DNA of 64,000 nt from Halopseudomonas litoralis (GCF_900105005.1 NZ_LT629748.1:930001-994000); one strand, 5' to 3'. Positions 1 through 9,899 are shown, counted from the first letter of the stretch. A program made the numbers and translations. Notes: generated by a model not told the origin, from the sequence alone.

Positions 1-1616
1 GTCGATTCGACTTTCTCGCCCTGATAAAGGCCGCCACGGTGGCGCCAGGCAACGTCCTGTGTCGGCGGGAAAAGCTGGTTGGCGGCGTAGCTGGCGTCGA
101 GCACGCCGAGAATATCCCGGGCATCGTCGCGCGCCTCGATCGAGCGGCGCTCATGACCGATGTCCCGGGCCATTTCCCGCAGCTGTTCCAGGCGGCCGTG
201 GTTGTTGGAGAAACTGGTCGTCCAGGTGATGCCGAGGGCCAGCAGACATACTACAGCGCACGCGTACATGCTGCGCTGGCGCCAGTTGATTCGCTTGATT
301 TCGCCTGGATCAAGTCCGGCCAGTTCCGATTCGGGAAACACCACGCGGCTCAGCAGGTGATGGATGAAGCGCGCCTGGCCGCTGCGCAGGGACGGCAGGT
401 CGCTGGCCAGCGGGGACAGATTCTGACCGATGCTGGCGGTCAGGGCATCAACCTGGTTCTGCTGATGCGGCGCGCTGGTCAGGTAGAAGCCGCGCAATTG
501 CGTCGCGCGCTGATAGCGGTTGCCGGAGAATGCCAGCTCGACGAACAGTCCCAGACGCTCGCCGATCCGACCCAGCTGATGGGGGAAGTCCAGGATGCGG
601 CCGCGGCGCTGGGTATCACGTTCCTGATGCAGACGGGTGATGACCTGGCTGTTGAGTCGACGCAGCAGTTCTTCGAATTCCTCACGCACGACCTGGACAC
701 TGGTGCCGTCCTGACCTTCGCTGAAGGTGGCGCCGAGCACCTGATCGGCTTCATCGCGCGGCAATTGGTCGAAATACTCATCAAAGCCGGACAGAGCATC
801 GGCTTTGCTGAATATCAGATATACGGGTACGTCCATCCCCAGCTTCTGATTGATTTCAAGTAGCCGCTGACGGGTCTGACGGGCCAGGGTTTCCAGTTCC
901 AGCTCGTTGTGTCCGAGCAGTTGGTCCATCGGCACATTCACCAGCACGCCGTTAAGTGGACGCTGGCGGCGGCGCAGCAGGGTCAACAGGGTTTGCCAGG
1001 CCAGACCATCGATATGCGTGTCCGGCTGCGTCAGATAACGGCCAGCGGTATCGAGCAGCACCGCATGCTCGGCAAAATACCAATCGGCATAGCGGGTCGG
1101 GGAAATATCCCGGGTCATCCGCCCCTTTTCATTCTTGTTGAGTGGAAACTCGATACCGGAAAAATCCAACAGACTGGTCTTGCCGCTGCCCTGCGGGCCT
1201 ATCACCAGATACCAGGGCAGCTCGCTGCGCCAGCGCTCGCTGCGGCCGCGATAGAAGCTGGAGCGGCGCAGAGTGCGTACAGCATTGCGATAGCGATTGT
1301 GCAGCTCGCACTGCTCTTCGACGATGCGCCCTTCGCGCCGCAAGCGTTCCTGCGCCTGCTCGTCATCCTCTTCTGCCTTTTTCTGCTTGATACTGCGCCA
1401 GTAAGTGAACGCTACGCACAGCCCCCAGACGAGCAGCATCAGGCTGATGAGCAACAGGCGATTGGCGACCGGTGCCAGAAACCGGCTGTCGTTAATGGCC
1501 AGCGTCGGACCGACGAACCAGACCAGGGCCGCCAGCGCCAGCACGGCGCACAGGCTGAAGGCCCAGCCACGACGAAACAGTGAGAGTATGCGATACAAGA
1601 GGGATCTGATATTCAT
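1..1616 (-). CDS. tssM: Type VI secretion membrane protein TssM (IcmF), 5' part only
   Basis: TssM is the inner-membrane and periplasmic core of the T6SS membrane complex (TssJLM). The reading frame is open from the ATG at 1616 to the window edge, about 538 residues, so roughly the N-terminal half of a family that is usually near 1,100-1,200 residues. Two membrane segments lie near residues 17-40 and 50-73. A cytoplasmic NTPase-like domain follows, with Walker A GPQGSGKTS at about 140-148, and a third hydrophobic segment lies near residue 440. The start overlaps the tssL stop (ATGA), which suggests translational coupling. The last gene of the visible operon is therefore incomplete, and whether the missing part is intact cannot be judged here. 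Confidence 0.95.
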   Translation of the reverse strand, partial: MNIRSLLYRILSLFRRGWAFSLCAVLALAALVWFVGPTLAINDSRFLAPVANRLLLISLMLLVWGLCVAFTYWRSIKQKKAEEDDEQAQERLRREGRIVEEQCELHNRYRNAVRTLRRSSFYRGRSERWRSELPWYLVIGPQGSGKTSLLDFSGIEFPLNKNEKGRMTRDISPTRYADWYFAEHAVLLDTAGRYLTQPDTHIDGLAWQTLLTLLRRRQRPLNGVLVNVPMDQLLGHNELELETLARQTRQRLLEINQKLGMDVPVYLIFSKADALSGFDEYFDQLPRDEADQVLGATFSEGQDGTSVQVVREEFEELLRRLNSQVITRLHQERDTQRRGRILDFPHQLGRIGERLGLFVELAFSGNRYQRATQLRGFYLTSAPHQQNQVDALTASIGQNLSPLASDLPSLRSGQARFIHHLLSRVVFPESELAGLDPGEIKRINWRQRSMYACAVVCLLALGITWTTSFSNNHGRLEQLREMARDIGHERRSIEARDDARDILGVLDASYAANQLFPPTQDVAWRHRGGLYQGEKVES

Positions 1617-2500
1617 TTGCCGTCTTCCCTGGATGACAATGGTGCTTCAATGGTGGCCTGGCTTGCCCAGGGCTGTAATACATTGTTGCGCTGCTCGCTG
1701 AGTACCCAACTGAAGCCGCCATAGGTGACCGCCAGACAGATAAGGGTAAACAGCGCCACCAGCCAACCGGGGATGATGCGTATGAGTTGGCCGCCCTTGT
1801 GTTGCATACCTTCCCAGTGCGGGGAGATTTCCCGGGGAATATCGCCGCGCAACTGACGGATCTGACGGAACAGACTGTCACGGATCAAATCCAGTTCCTG
1901 CATGCCGCGCGGCAGCACGCGGTACTTACCCTCGAAGCCCAGCGACAGACACAGGTACATCAACTCCAGCATCGCCAGGTGTTTCACCGGGTTGCGCGAC
2001 AGGCGTTCGAGCAACAGGAAGAACTTCTCGCCGCCAAAGGTCTCGTTGTGAAAGCTGCTGAGCAGACTCATCTGCGACCACTCGCTTTCATTGCCCCAGG
2101 GCGTGGTTACTACCGCCTCGTCAATTGTTGTGCAGATGACGTAACGGGCCGCCATGACCTGACTGCTTTCCATGCCTTCCTGCAGGGTGCGATGCTCGAA
2201 CAGCTTGATCTCGGCGATCAGATGCTCACGCAAGCTCGGCAGGTCTTCTGCCGAGTGGCTGTGCCTCAGCCGTACCACTTCGGACAGCAGCGTGGCTGCG
2301 GCGCCGGTGAGTGCATTCAGACTGAGGTTGTAGCTCTCGGCAGGCCGCACGCGTGCCGCATGGATCATGCGATCGTCCAGCGGTTCAAATTTCGCCGGTG
2401 GTGTAAAGTCCGTCAGCGCGGTCTGTGCCGGCGCTTCGTTGCCGCGATGGAGGATGACGGTCTGGTCGTCCTGGCCGTGGTGTAATTCCCTGATTGTCAT
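1613..2500 (-). CDS. tssL: Type VI secretion protein TssL (DotU/IcmH), short form
   Basis: This is an inner-membrane partner of TssM in the T6SS trans-envelope complex. The 295 residues form a cytoplasmic DotU helical domain (about 60-225) followed by a single C-terminal transmembrane segment near 243-265. There is no C-terminal OmpA-like peptidoglycan-binding extension, so peptidoglycan anchoring would have to come from another protein. The gene follows tssK with a gap of one base and overlaps tssM by four bases, as in a tightly coupled operon. The family call is strong from sequence character and gene order. Confidence 0.95.
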   Translation of the reverse strand: MTIRELHHGQDDQTVILHRGNEAPAQTALTDFTPPAKFEPLDDRMIHAARVRPAESYNLSLNALTGAAATLLSEVVRLRHSHSAEDLPSLREHLIAEIKLFEHRTLQEGMESSQVMAARYVICTTIDEAVVTTPWGNESEWSQMSLLSSFHNETFGGEKFFLLLERLSRNPVKHLAMLELMYLCLSLGFEGKYRVLPRGMQELDLIRDSLFRQIRQLRGDIPREISPHWEGMQHKGGQLIRIIPGWLVALFTLICLAVTYGGFSWVLSEQRNNVLQPWASQATIEAPLSSREDGK

Positions 2501-2501
2501 G

Positions 2502-3833
2502 TCAGCTCCTGATAGCCCAGAACGTCATTTCCAGACCGGAGAACTCGCCGGAAACGTGGAAGGCGAAACCGCCTGAACGCTCCAGCTGTGCCAGGTCTTC
2601 GGAGTTGAGTTCCAGCGCGAAATAGGTCTTGCCCGAGTGGAAGGGGATCTGTCTTGGTGCCACTGGCATGGGCCGAATACGGATGCCGGGCAGATGCAGG
2701 TTGACCAACTGGCGGATACGTTCCACCGGTCCGACCTTGAGATGTGCCGGCAGGCGTTGGCGCAGCTCCTCGGAATCGCAGTGGGCGCTGGCCGCGAGTA
2801 CAAAGGAAGCACTGCCAAGCAGTTTGTGATCATTGAGCGGCGACACCTGGATACCGTACTGTCGCTGTTGCAGGCCCATTTCAATGGCATGCTGTTCAAG
2901 CACCATGGACAGTACCTGGCGGATGGCGGCCATCAGCTTGCGAAAGCTGGGCCCTTGATCGCCGTGCTGGTAACGACTTTCCAGACGTGGCCGGCGCGCC
3001 TCTCCGGAATAGCTGGACAGCTCTCCGAGCATGGCCAGCAGGTCGCGGTAGATTTGCTCGGGATGCACCTGTTCCAGCGTAAGGTAATGGCGCAATACCG
3101 GTTCGACCCGGTTGATCAGTTGCAGCATCAGGAAGTCTCCGACCTCGGCGGCGACGTTCTTGCCGGTCGCACGCACGCGCTCGGCAAGAATGTCGCCGCG
3201 GTGGGCGAGCATGCCAATGACTTCCTGCACGCACGATTGCAGAAACTGGCTGGCCTGAAAGTGCAGGTGGGTGGCAATGAAGTCCTGATCCAGAGTCACC
3301 ACCCCATCGGGGGTGGTATCCAGCACCTGGCACAGTTTCAGACGTATGCAGGCCTGATAGTCTTCTGCTTCACCCAGCACCAGACGGAAGTCCGGCTGGC
3401 CGCAGCTGACCTGGGCCGAACTGCTGTCACCGGCATTGGAGTCAGCCACCTCGGCCTGCCGCGCGACATAACGGGCCAGCACATCCTTCTGTTCGGGACG
3501 GCGCGCCTCGATATGATTGCCGCTGACCAGGGGCAGGGTGAGAAACACCGGCTTGTTGCTGGTATTGGGTGGGATGTCCAGAGCCAGGGGTTCCTGCTCG
3601 GCGCCCAGTTCGAACAGCGTGCCGTCGGGCAGAATGCCGCTGGCCTGGCTGATGACCAGCTTGCCGGTGGTGAGGAACTGATGATCGATCTCCAGACTGA
3701 AGAAGCCCCAGCTGCAGCTGGTCTGCCGTTGGGTACGGGTTTTCAGTTGTTGATCGTAATACCGATCGTTCTGCTGGAAGTGCTGCGGACGCAGCAGCAT
3801 GCCTTCCTGCCATATGACTTTCTGTGTGGCCAT
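2502..3833 (-). CDS. tssK: Type VI secretion baseplate protein TssK
   Basis: TssK is the trimeric adaptor that links the phage-like baseplate (TssEFG) to the TssJLM membrane complex. The 443-residue length is the family norm. The N-terminus MATQKVIWQEGMLLRPQHFQ carries the WxEGMLLxPQHFQ pattern typical of TssK. It has no signal peptide or membrane segment, in keeping with a cytoplasmic protein. It sits between tssJ (two-base gap upstream) and tssL (one-base gap downstream). Confidence 0.96.
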   Translation of the reverse strand: MATQKVIWQEGMLLRPQHFQQNDRYYDQQLKTRTQRQTSCSWGFFSLEIDHQFLTTGKLVISQASGILPDGTLFELGAEQEPLALDIPPNTSNKPVFLTLPLVSGNHIEARRPEQKDVLARYVARQAEVADSNAGDSSSAQVSCGQPDFRLVLGEAEDYQACIRLKLCQVLDTTPDGVVTLDQDFIATHLHFQASQFLQSCVQEVIGMLAHRGDILAERVRATGKNVAAEVGDFLMLQLINRVEPVLRHYLTLEQVHPEQIYRDLLAMLGELSSYSGEARRPRLESRYQHGDQGPSFRKLMAAIRQVLSMVLEQHAIEMGLQQRQYGIQVSPLNDHKLLGSASFVLAASAHCDSEELRQRLPAHLKVGPVERIRQLVNLHLPGIRIRPMPVAPRQIPFHSGKTYFALELNSEDLAQLERSGGFAFHVSGEFSGLEMTFWAIRS

Positions 3834-3835
3834 GA

Positions 3836-4303
3836 TCAGTCTTCCGTGACGGTGGCTGGAGCGCTGATGCCCCTTGCATCGAGATACAACTCAACCTTGT
3901 TGTGGCGTTTCTGTCTGAGTGGAATCACGTAGCGCCAGTTGGCCTCGGGCAGGTTACGGTAGGCTGCCAATACGCCGATATAACGGCTCTCGGGTTGGGC
4001 TGACAGTTTGTAGCTGCGCTTGTCGCCGGGGCGCAGCTCCAGTTCTTCCTGGCTCACCAGGTCCGGCGTAAGGACTTCCCGTGGTCGCTGGTAGAGAGAG
4101 AAGAACTCGGTGTTATCAAACGCCACGGGATTGCGCAGTTCAATCAGTCGAACCACGATCGGCGAGGGGCGATCGTTGATGTCTGGGTTCAGCCTGGGGC
4201 TGCCTTCGAGGGTCAGGTCCAGCTTGGTGGTGGTGGAAAAGGGTGAGCAGCCGGTCAGGACCAGCAGGGTGCAGAAAGTGAGTAAAGCAATATGGCGTGG
4301 CAT
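3836..4303 (-). CDS. tssJ: Type VI secretion outer-membrane lipoprotein TssJ
   Basis: TssJ is the outer-membrane lipoprotein that contacts the periplasmic part of TssM. From the chosen start the protein is 155 residues, with a signal peptide ending in a clear lipobox, LTGC (lipidated Cys at about residue 19). The mature part shows the expected small beta-rich domain. An alternative ATG lies three codons upstream at 4312, but the AAGG ribosome site sits directly against that codon. The ATG at 4303 is about nine bases from it and is preferred. The gene follows the FHA gene within a few bases. Confidence 0.93.
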   Translation of the reverse strand: MPRHIALLTFCTLLVLTGCSPFSTTTKLDLTLEGSPRLNPDINDRPSPIVVRLIELRNPVAFDNTEFFSLYQRPREVLTPDLVSQEELELRPGDKRSYKLSAQPESRYIGVLAAYRNLPEANWRYVIPLRQKRHNKVELYLDARGISAPATVTED

Positions 4304-4308
4304 GTCGA

Positions 4309-5496
4309 TCATCCTTGAAAGTCGCTGTTGAGGGTGGCGATGAGACGTATCTGTTCTTCATAGGCAGTGGCGAAATCCCTGGCAAACAGACGTTCACTCC
4401 ACTCATTGTTCTCCTCGAGTGCGTTATACAGGCGCATGTAGGCGCGCCAACGCCCGCCGGAGGTGCTGATGAGTGATTTGCTCTCACGTTCGAAGCGCAG
4501 CGTCAGCTGCTCGGGGGAAAGATGCTCCAGCATGCCCTTGACCGCTGCTTGGCTGGCGGAGATCAGCGCCACCTGATGGGCCTGCAGGTCACGAAAAGCG
4601 CGACTTACCGCCTGCTCGGCGGGCAACTGGCCGGGCTCGCTGTCGCGCAGCAGAATAGTCAGTGCCGCCGTGGCGTCGCTGCTGTGCTTGAGCGGATTGT
4701 TACCAGCGGTCTGTACCGTGGTCTGCGCCAGACGCATCTCGCTTTTCAGTTCACTGCGGGTGCGCAGGCTCTGTTGCAGATTGCCGACGCTGATCTTCAA
4801 CAGTTTGGCGACACGCAGAGCCAGGGCTTCGCGCTGCTCGTCATCCATCTGCTCCAGATCGATGCCCAGCTCGGCGCCGAAGCGCTCCCAGAAGCGCGGC
4901 GGCATGCGCTGCGGTTCTGGTGCCGGCGCGGGCGCAGGTGCGACGGTCGGAGTAACCAATTCGGGCACCGCCAGGCTTTCCATGTCGATGCGTGCGTAGT
5001 CCTGCTGCGCCTGACGATTCGGTGACAGGCCGGGCATCAGGTCATCGGTCTCGTTGTACAGCCGTTCCTGCTGATCAAGCGCGTTGAGAGGGTCCAGGTC
5101 GAGAAAGGCATCGTCGGGGATGATGTTGCCCCCGGCACTGGGTGCACTGGCATGATCGAGAAAGACTGATGGGTCCTGGGTCAGTCGTGCGCGGATTTCC
5201 AGTTCGCCAAAACAATAGACGTTGCCATGTTCGATGCGTTGCGGCTCGCCTTTGTCAAGCCGTGCGCCGCTACTCTTCAGCTCGATACCGTTGCTACTGG
5301 TATCGGTCAGATAAAAGTGCCCGTCGCTATGACTGACCCGCGCGTGTTGGCCGGAAATGACCCGTCGGGTGTCAGGAATGACCCAGTCGCAGCTATCGGC
5401 GCGACCAATGATGCCGCCCGCCTGTTTGAAGGTCTTGCTGGTGGCCAGACCTGGCATCTGCTGCGGGGCACTGATTACATCGAATACCAATTCCAT
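4309..5496 (-). CDS. tagH: T6SS-associated FHA-domain protein (TagH/Fha2-like)
   Basis: The 395-residue protein has an N-terminal forkhead-associated domain (about residues 25-95) with the hallmark pieces GRADSCDWVIPD and SGQHARV followed by SSNGIEL. It therefore should bind phosphothreonine peptides. A linker rich in Pro and Ala (about 175-200) follows, then the C-terminal domain found in T6SS FHA proteins. In Pseudomonas H2-type clusters the equivalent Fha2 links Ser/Thr kinase signalling to T6SS assembly. No kinase or phosphatase gene is visible here, but it could lie beyond tssM to the left. The gene sits between the OrfX lipoprotein and tssJ. Confidence 0.9.
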   Translation of the reverse strand: MELVFDVISAPQQMPGLATSKTFKQAGGIIGRADSCDWVIPDTRRVISGQHARVSHSDGHFYLTDTSSNGIELKSSGARLDKGEPQRIEHGNVYCFGELEIRARLTQDPSVFLDHASAPSAGGNIIPDDAFLDLDPLNALDQQERLYNETDDLMPGLSPNRQAQQDYARIDMESLAVPELVTPTVAPAPAPAPEPQRMPPRFWERFGAELGIDLEQMDDEQREALALRVAKLLKISVGNLQQSLRTRSELKSEMRLAQTTVQTAGNNPLKHSSDATAALTILLRDSEPGQLPAEQAVSRAFRDLQAHQVALISASQAAVKGMLEHLSPEQLTLRFERESKSLISTSGGRWRAYMRLYNALEENNEWSERLFARDFATAYEEQIRLIATLNSDFQG

Positions 5497-5514
5497 GGTG
5501 AGCTACTCCTGGCG

Positions 5515-5688
5515 CTACGAGCGGCGCTCGGTTGCAGTGGGGTCACCCAGCGGGCGGTAATCACCGTCGCTGAACTTGTAGTTGCCACCGCAGCCGGTGA
5601 GCCACAGGGCCGCCGTCAGCAGCGCCAGGCTACCCAGGCGGCGCCGGGACTGTTGAGCGAGTGTTGAAAAGGAAAATCCGAGCATCAT
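5515..5688 (-). CDS. Small lipoprotein between the T6SS activator and the FHA gene (OrfX-like)
   Basis: This 57-residue open reading frame was found by translating the gap between the sigma-54 activator and the FHA gene. An AGGAG site lies nine bases before the first of two adjacent ATG codons (5688 and 5685). The product has a basic N-terminus, a hydrophobic core and an LTGC lipobox (Cys at about residue 33). A mature part of only about 25 residues follows, including NYKFSDGDYRPLGDP. The stop is 18 bases before the FHA start. The position matches a small gene called orfX in Pseudomonas H2-type clusters, between sfa and fha. Function is unknown; an envelope-localised accessory role in T6SS is inference from context. 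Confidence 0.8.
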   Translation of the reverse strand: MMLGFSFSTLAQQSRRRLGSLALLTAALWLTGCGGNYKFSDGDYRPLGDPTATERRS

Positions 5689-5733
5689 CTGTTGCTACTC
5701 CTTGGGTAAGTCGGGCGGGTCAAACGGCATTCT

Positions 5734-7266
5734 TCAACGGACATCGGCTTTCTCCTGAAATCTGATGTCCGCCGGGAAAATGTTCAGGCGTTGCATGCGG
5801 TAGAGCAGGGTCCGGCGCGGTAGCCCCAGCTCGGTGGCGGCGTTGGTCTGGTTGCCATGATTGCGCCGCAGCGATTCGATCAGCAGGTTGCGCTCGACCT
5901 GTTCCAGGCGTTCGCGCAGATTCAGGTTGGTGTCGACAGCGCCATGCAATGAGAAGTGTTCGGGTAGCAATTCATTGCCGTCGCACAGCAGGATGGCGCG
6001 CTCAACCAGGCCCTTGAGTTCGCGCACATTGCCGGGAAAGGTGTAGCCGAGCAGTTGCGACTCAGCTTCCTGTGACCAGCGGCAGGGCTGGCGTTGGAGA
6101 AAGCTGCAGGCCTGCGCCGAAAAATGATGGGCCAGCCGCAGAATGTCCGGGCCGCGCTCCTGAAGCGGCGGCAGCTCGATAGGGAAGTGCGATAAGCGAT
6201 AGAAAAGATCTTCCCGAAAGCTGCCCGCTTCCACCAGCGATTTCAGGTCACGGTGGGTTGCCGCAATGACGCGCACATCGACCCTGTGCGTTTCGGTGCT
6301 GCCCAGCGGGCGCACTTCACCCTCCTGCAGCACGCGCAGCAGTTTGGCTTGCAGAGCCAGCGGCATGTCGCCGACTTCATCGAGAAACAGGGTGCCGGTA
6401 TCGGCTGCGTCCAGCAGCCCGGTGTGATCTCGGTCGGCGCCACTGAATGCGCCCTTGCGATAGCCGAACATCTCGCTTTCCAGCAGATTCTCGGGCAGCG
6501 AAGCGCAGTTCTGGACGATAAAGGGGCGGGTCCGGCGGAAGCCATAATCGTGAATTGCCCGGGCCACCAGTTCCTTGCCGGTACCGGTCTCGCCGGTAAG
6601 CAGCACATTCACCGGGTTGTGCAGCACCTTGCTGATCAACTGGTACAGCGAGCGCATGACGTCGCTCTCGCCAATCAGGCCATATCCGGAAGGGCAGGCT
6701 TTGTCCTGGAGTGAGTCTTCCGATACTGGCGACTGACATGTGCTGACCCGCTGCAGCAGATCGAGTTGGGCTACGACGAAATTGCCCAGCAGACGCAGGG
6801 AGTCGGAGAAACTACTCAGCGGCAGGGGTTGCATACTGGCTGCCAGCAGCACGCCGACCACATGCTGAGCCTCGGAGAGCAGCGGCAGGCACAGCAGGGT
6901 GCGCCATGGCCGACGGCTGTCCGGCAGAAAAGCGATGTCGTGCAGGTTGCTGTCGAGAGCATCGATGGCCAGTATCTGGTTCTGGCACAGGCAATACTGC
7001 AACAGCTGCTCGCGGTGATAATCACTTGGCAGGCTGGCGTTTTCCCGAATCTGCCAGCTGCCCTGGTGCCATTCGGCAGCCATAGTCAGACGGGTATGGG
7101 TATCGTCCAGCAGATAGAGCTGGCTCAGTTCGCAGCCGGTCAGCAGGCTGGCTGCTTCGACCAGTCCCTGACGCAGGCTGTGACCCTCGGTCAGTCCAGC
7201 CAGTCGGGAGAAGCGTTCCAGCAGGGCTTCTGCATAGCGTAGCGGCTGCGCCAGCTGGCTGAACAT
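5734..7266 (-). CDS. Sigma-54-dependent transcriptional activator of the T6SS (Sfa/VasH-like)
   Basis: This is a bacterial enhancer-binding protein of about 510 residues in three parts. An N-terminal GAF-like sensory region (about 1-180) comes first. A central AAA+ domain has Walker A GETGTGKE and Walker [13 protein letters not shown]-terminal Fis-type helix-turn-helix covers the last 45 residues ([20 protein letters not shown]). The sigma-54-contacting loop reads GAFSGA rather than the usual GAFTGA. It sits just after clpV, the position of sfa2 in the Pseudomonas H2 cluster, and probably drives T6SS or hcp promoters with RpoN. A longer frame begins at 7311 inside clpV; the ATG at 7266 gives the natural N-terminus and avoids the overlap. 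Confidence 0.9.
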   Translation of the reverse strand: MFSQLAQPLRYAEALLERFSRLAGLTEGHSLRQGLVEAASLLTGCELSQLYLLDDTHTRLTMAAEWHQGSWQIRENASLPSDYHREQLLQYCLCQNQILAIDALDSNLHDIAFLPDSRRPWRTLLCLPLLSEAQHVVGVLLAASMQPLPLSSFSDSLRLLGNFVVAQLDLLQRVSTCQSPVSEDSLQDKACPSGYGLIGESDVMRSLYQLISKVLHNPVNVLLTGETGTGKELVARAIHDYGFRRTRPFIVQNCASLPENLLESEMFGYRKGAFSGADRDHTGLLDAADTGTLFLDEVGDMPLALQAKLLRVLQEGEVRPLGSTETHRVDVRVIAATHRDLKSLVEAGSFREDLFYRLSHFPIELPPLQERGPDILRLAHHFSAQACSFLQRQPCRWSQEAESQLLGYTFPGNVRELKGLVERAILLCDGNELLPEHFSLHGAVDTNLNLRERLEQVERNLLIESLRRNHGNQTNAATELGLPRRTLLYRMQRLNIFPADIRFQEKADVR

Positions 7267-7276
7267 GGGCGGGGAC

Positions 7277-9892
7277 TCAAGCGAAGTCACAGACCACCCG
7301 TCCTTCGTCATTCACGGTGGCCTGCATCTGACGCAGGCTTTCGCCACTGGCCATGGCCTCCAGCAGCCGATCAACGGTCTGGGCCTGCAGATGCCGATCG
7401 ATCAGTTGGTCGATCAGACGCGCACCCATGTCGCTGTCTACACAGAGGTGGGCGAAATGGGCCACCAGTTCCGGCGTATGGCTGAAGGTCACATGACGGC
7501 GCAGCAGACGTTGACCGAAGCGCTCCAGTTTGAGCGCGACCAGCTCCTGCAATACCTTTCCGTCTACCGGGAAATAAGGCACCACATTCATGCGTGCCAG
7601 CAAGGCCGGTTTGAAGTGCCGGCTGAGGACCGGGCGGATGGCTTTTTCCAGCTGTTCGGCCGTGGGGCGCTCACCGCTGCGGCACAGTTCTACTATGGTG
7701 TCCGAAGCCAGATTGGAGGTAAGCAGAATCAGCGTGTTGCGGAAATTGATCTCGCGGCCTTCGCCATCATTGGCGACGCCCTTGTCGAAGATCTGATAGA
7801 AGATGTTGAGTACATCGGGGTCGGCCTTTTCCACTTCATCGAGCAGAATGACCGAGTAGGGCTTTTGCCGAACGGCTTCGGTCAACATGCCGCCTTCACC
7901 GTACCCGACGTAACCGGGTGGGGCGCCTATCAGGCGCGAGACGCTGTGCTTTTCCTGAAACTCGGACATGTTGATGGTCGTCAGAAAGCGCTCGCCACCG
8001 TACAGCAGGTCGGCCAGGGCCAAGGCTGTCTCGGTCTTGCCGACGCCGCTCGGCCCCGCCAGCAGGAACACACCGGTCGGTGCATCCACGGGAGTCATTC
8101 CGGCGGCGGCGGAGCGTATGGCACGATTCAGTGAGTAGATGGCCTGATCCTGACCGCGCAGACGCTGTCCCAGGTCCTCGCTGAAGGTCGCTACCTTGGT
8201 GTTGTGCTGACGGGCCAGTTGGGTCAGCGGAATGCCGGTCCAGTGGCTGATGACTTCGGCGACCAGGCGTGGGCAGACTTCGTGGCTGACCAGCACACCG
8301 GCAGCCTGCGTTTCACCGAGTTCGGCCTGGGTTTCACGCAGTTGGGTGTCCAGTTCGGAGAGGCTGGCGGGTGGCTCAGGTAGCTCACCTGTCTGCGCAC
8401 GTGTTTCGCCGTTCTGCCTGGCGTCAGCACAGGCCCTGCGCAACCCGAGCAGGCGTACGGCCAGGTCACGCTGGGCTTCCCAGCGTTGCTGCAGATCGTT
8501 CAGTTCGCTGCGCGCGCTGAGCAGACGGTTTTCCAGGTAATCCAGAGTCTCGGTATCAATCGCCAGCCCGGCATCCTGATCGCGCCGCATGGCGTCGCAT
8601 TGGCGCTCACCTTCAGCCAATTCCTGACGCAGGCGTTCAACGGCCTCGGGAGCGGCAGCAAGGTTGATACGCACCCGCGCGCAGGCGGTGTCCAGCACGT
8701 CGACGGCCTTGTCCGGCAATTGGCGGCCAGCCAGATAACGGGCTGATAGCTCCGCAGCTGCCACCACAGCATCATCGCGCAGGTAGACGCCGTGGCTCTG
8801 TTCATAGACTGGTGCCAACCCGCGCAGGATGGTGACCGCCTCATTGACCGTCGGCTCATGCAGATGCACCGGTTGAAAGCGTCTGGCCAGCGCCGGATCT
8901 TTCTCGAAATACTTCTTGTATTCGCTCCAGGTCGTGGCGGCGATAGTGCGCAGTTCGCCTCGTGCCAGCGCCGGCTTGAGCAGGTTTGCTGCATCCGAAC
9001 CGCCGGTCTGACCACCGGCGCCAATCAATGTGTGGGCTTCGTCGATGAACAGGATAATGGCCTGGGCAGATACTTTGACTTCGTCGATTACCCCTTGCAG
9101 GCGGCGTTCGAATTCGCCCTTGATGCTGGCGCCGGCTTGCAGCAGACCCATGTCCAGGCACAGCAGCTCGGTGTTCTGCAGTACCGCCGGCACTTCGCCC
9201 TGGGCAATGCGCAGGGCCAGGCCTTCGACAATGGCGGTTTTGCCGACACCGGCTTCGCCGACCACGATGGGGTTGTTCTTGCGGCGACGGGCGAGAATAT
9301 CGATCATCTGGCGTATCGTATTGTCCCGGCAGAGCACCGGATCGAGCTTGCCGTCGCGGGCCTGTTGAGTGAAGTTATGCGTGAAACGCTGCAGCGCGGA
9401 CTCGTCGCTGCGAGGTGTTCCCGGAGCGGTAGCGGCGAGCTGCTGCGCACGTGCAAACTCGCACAGACGATCCGCATCCAATGTGCCGAGAATCGCCATG
9501 TAGCGGGTACCGGCATAACGCAGCGGGTTGCGCAGCAGCGCGAGGATCAGGGCTGCTGCATCAATCTGACTCTGATTCAATTCCAGAGAGGCGATCAGCA
9601 GCGCATCCTGCAGCCATTGCACCAACTCGGTGGAGAATACCGGGTTGTTGGTTTCCGCAGCCTCGGCGCGCGGATGCAGCACGGCGGCAAGCTCATCGGC
9701 GCTGCCACCTGCGTCCTGCAGCGCACGTACCAGCAGGCTGTCGGCGCGGTTCAACAGGCCGTCGAGCAGATCCTCAATCAACACCTTGGAACCGCCGCGG
9801 CTGACGCAGCGTTCGGCAGCCGCTTCCAGATCCCGACGGCTATCGGCATCAAGGGCCTGTACCAGTTGTTGCAAATCTACATTGATCATCAT
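7277..9892 (-). CDS. clpV: T6SS sheath-disassembly ATPase ClpV (TssH)
   Basis: ClpV is the AAA+ unfoldase that extracts and recycles contracted TssBC sheath. The 871-residue protein has an N-terminal Clp repeat region (about 1-160). The first AAA module has Walker A GEAGVGKTA and a Walker B ending in IDEAH. A coiled-coil middle domain (about 400-510) follows, then a second AAA module with Walker A GPSGVGKTE and Walker B LLDEVEKA. Length and architecture match TssH rather than housekeeping ClpB. The start is eight bases downstream of the tssG stop. Confidence 0.96.
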   Translation of the reverse strand: MMINVDLQQLVQALDADSRRDLEAAAERCVSRGGSKVLIEDLLDGLLNRADSLLVRALQDAGGSADELAAVLHPRAEAAETNNPVFSTELVQWLQDALLIASLELNQSQIDAAALILALLRNPLRYAGTRYMAILGTLDADRLCEFARAQQLAATAPGTPRSDESALQRFTHNFTQQARDGKLDPVLCRDNTIRQMIDILARRRKNNPIVVGEAGVGKTAIVEGLALRIAQGEVPAVLQNTELLCLDMGLLQAGASIKGEFERRLQGVIDEVKVSAQAIILFIDEAHTLIGAGGQTGGSDAANLLKPALARGELRTIAATTWSEYKKYFEKDPALARRFQPVHLHEPTVNEAVTILRGLAPVYEQSHGVYLRDDAVVAAAELSARYLAGRQLPDKAVDVLDTACARVRINLAAAPEAVERLRQELAEGERQCDAMRRDQDAGLAIDTETLDYLENRLLSARSELNDLQQRWEAQRDLAVRLLGLRRACADARQNGETRAQTGELPEPPASLSELDTQLRETQAELGETQAAGVLVSHEVCPRLVAEVISHWTGIPLTQLARQHNTKVATFSEDLGQRLRGQDQAIYSLNRAIRSAAAGMTPVDAPTGVFLLAGPSGVGKTETALALADLLYGGERFLTTINMSEFQEKHSVSRLIGAPPGYVGYGEGGMLTEAVRQKPYSVILLDEVEKADPDVLNIFYQIFDKGVANDGEGREINFRNTLILLTSNLASDTIVELCRSGERPTAEQLEKAIRPVLSRHFKPALLARMNVVPYFPVDGKVLQELVALKLERFGQRLLRRHVTFSHTPELVAHFAHLCVDSDMGARLIDQLIDRHLQAQTVDRLLEAMASGESLRQMQATVNDEGRVVCDFA

Positions 9893-9899
9893 TTATTCC

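Noticed and set aside
39..1583. Plus-strand open frames opposite tssM
   Set aside because: The minus-strand frame gives TssM with two membrane segments and a Walker A motif; the plus-strand products have no family character.
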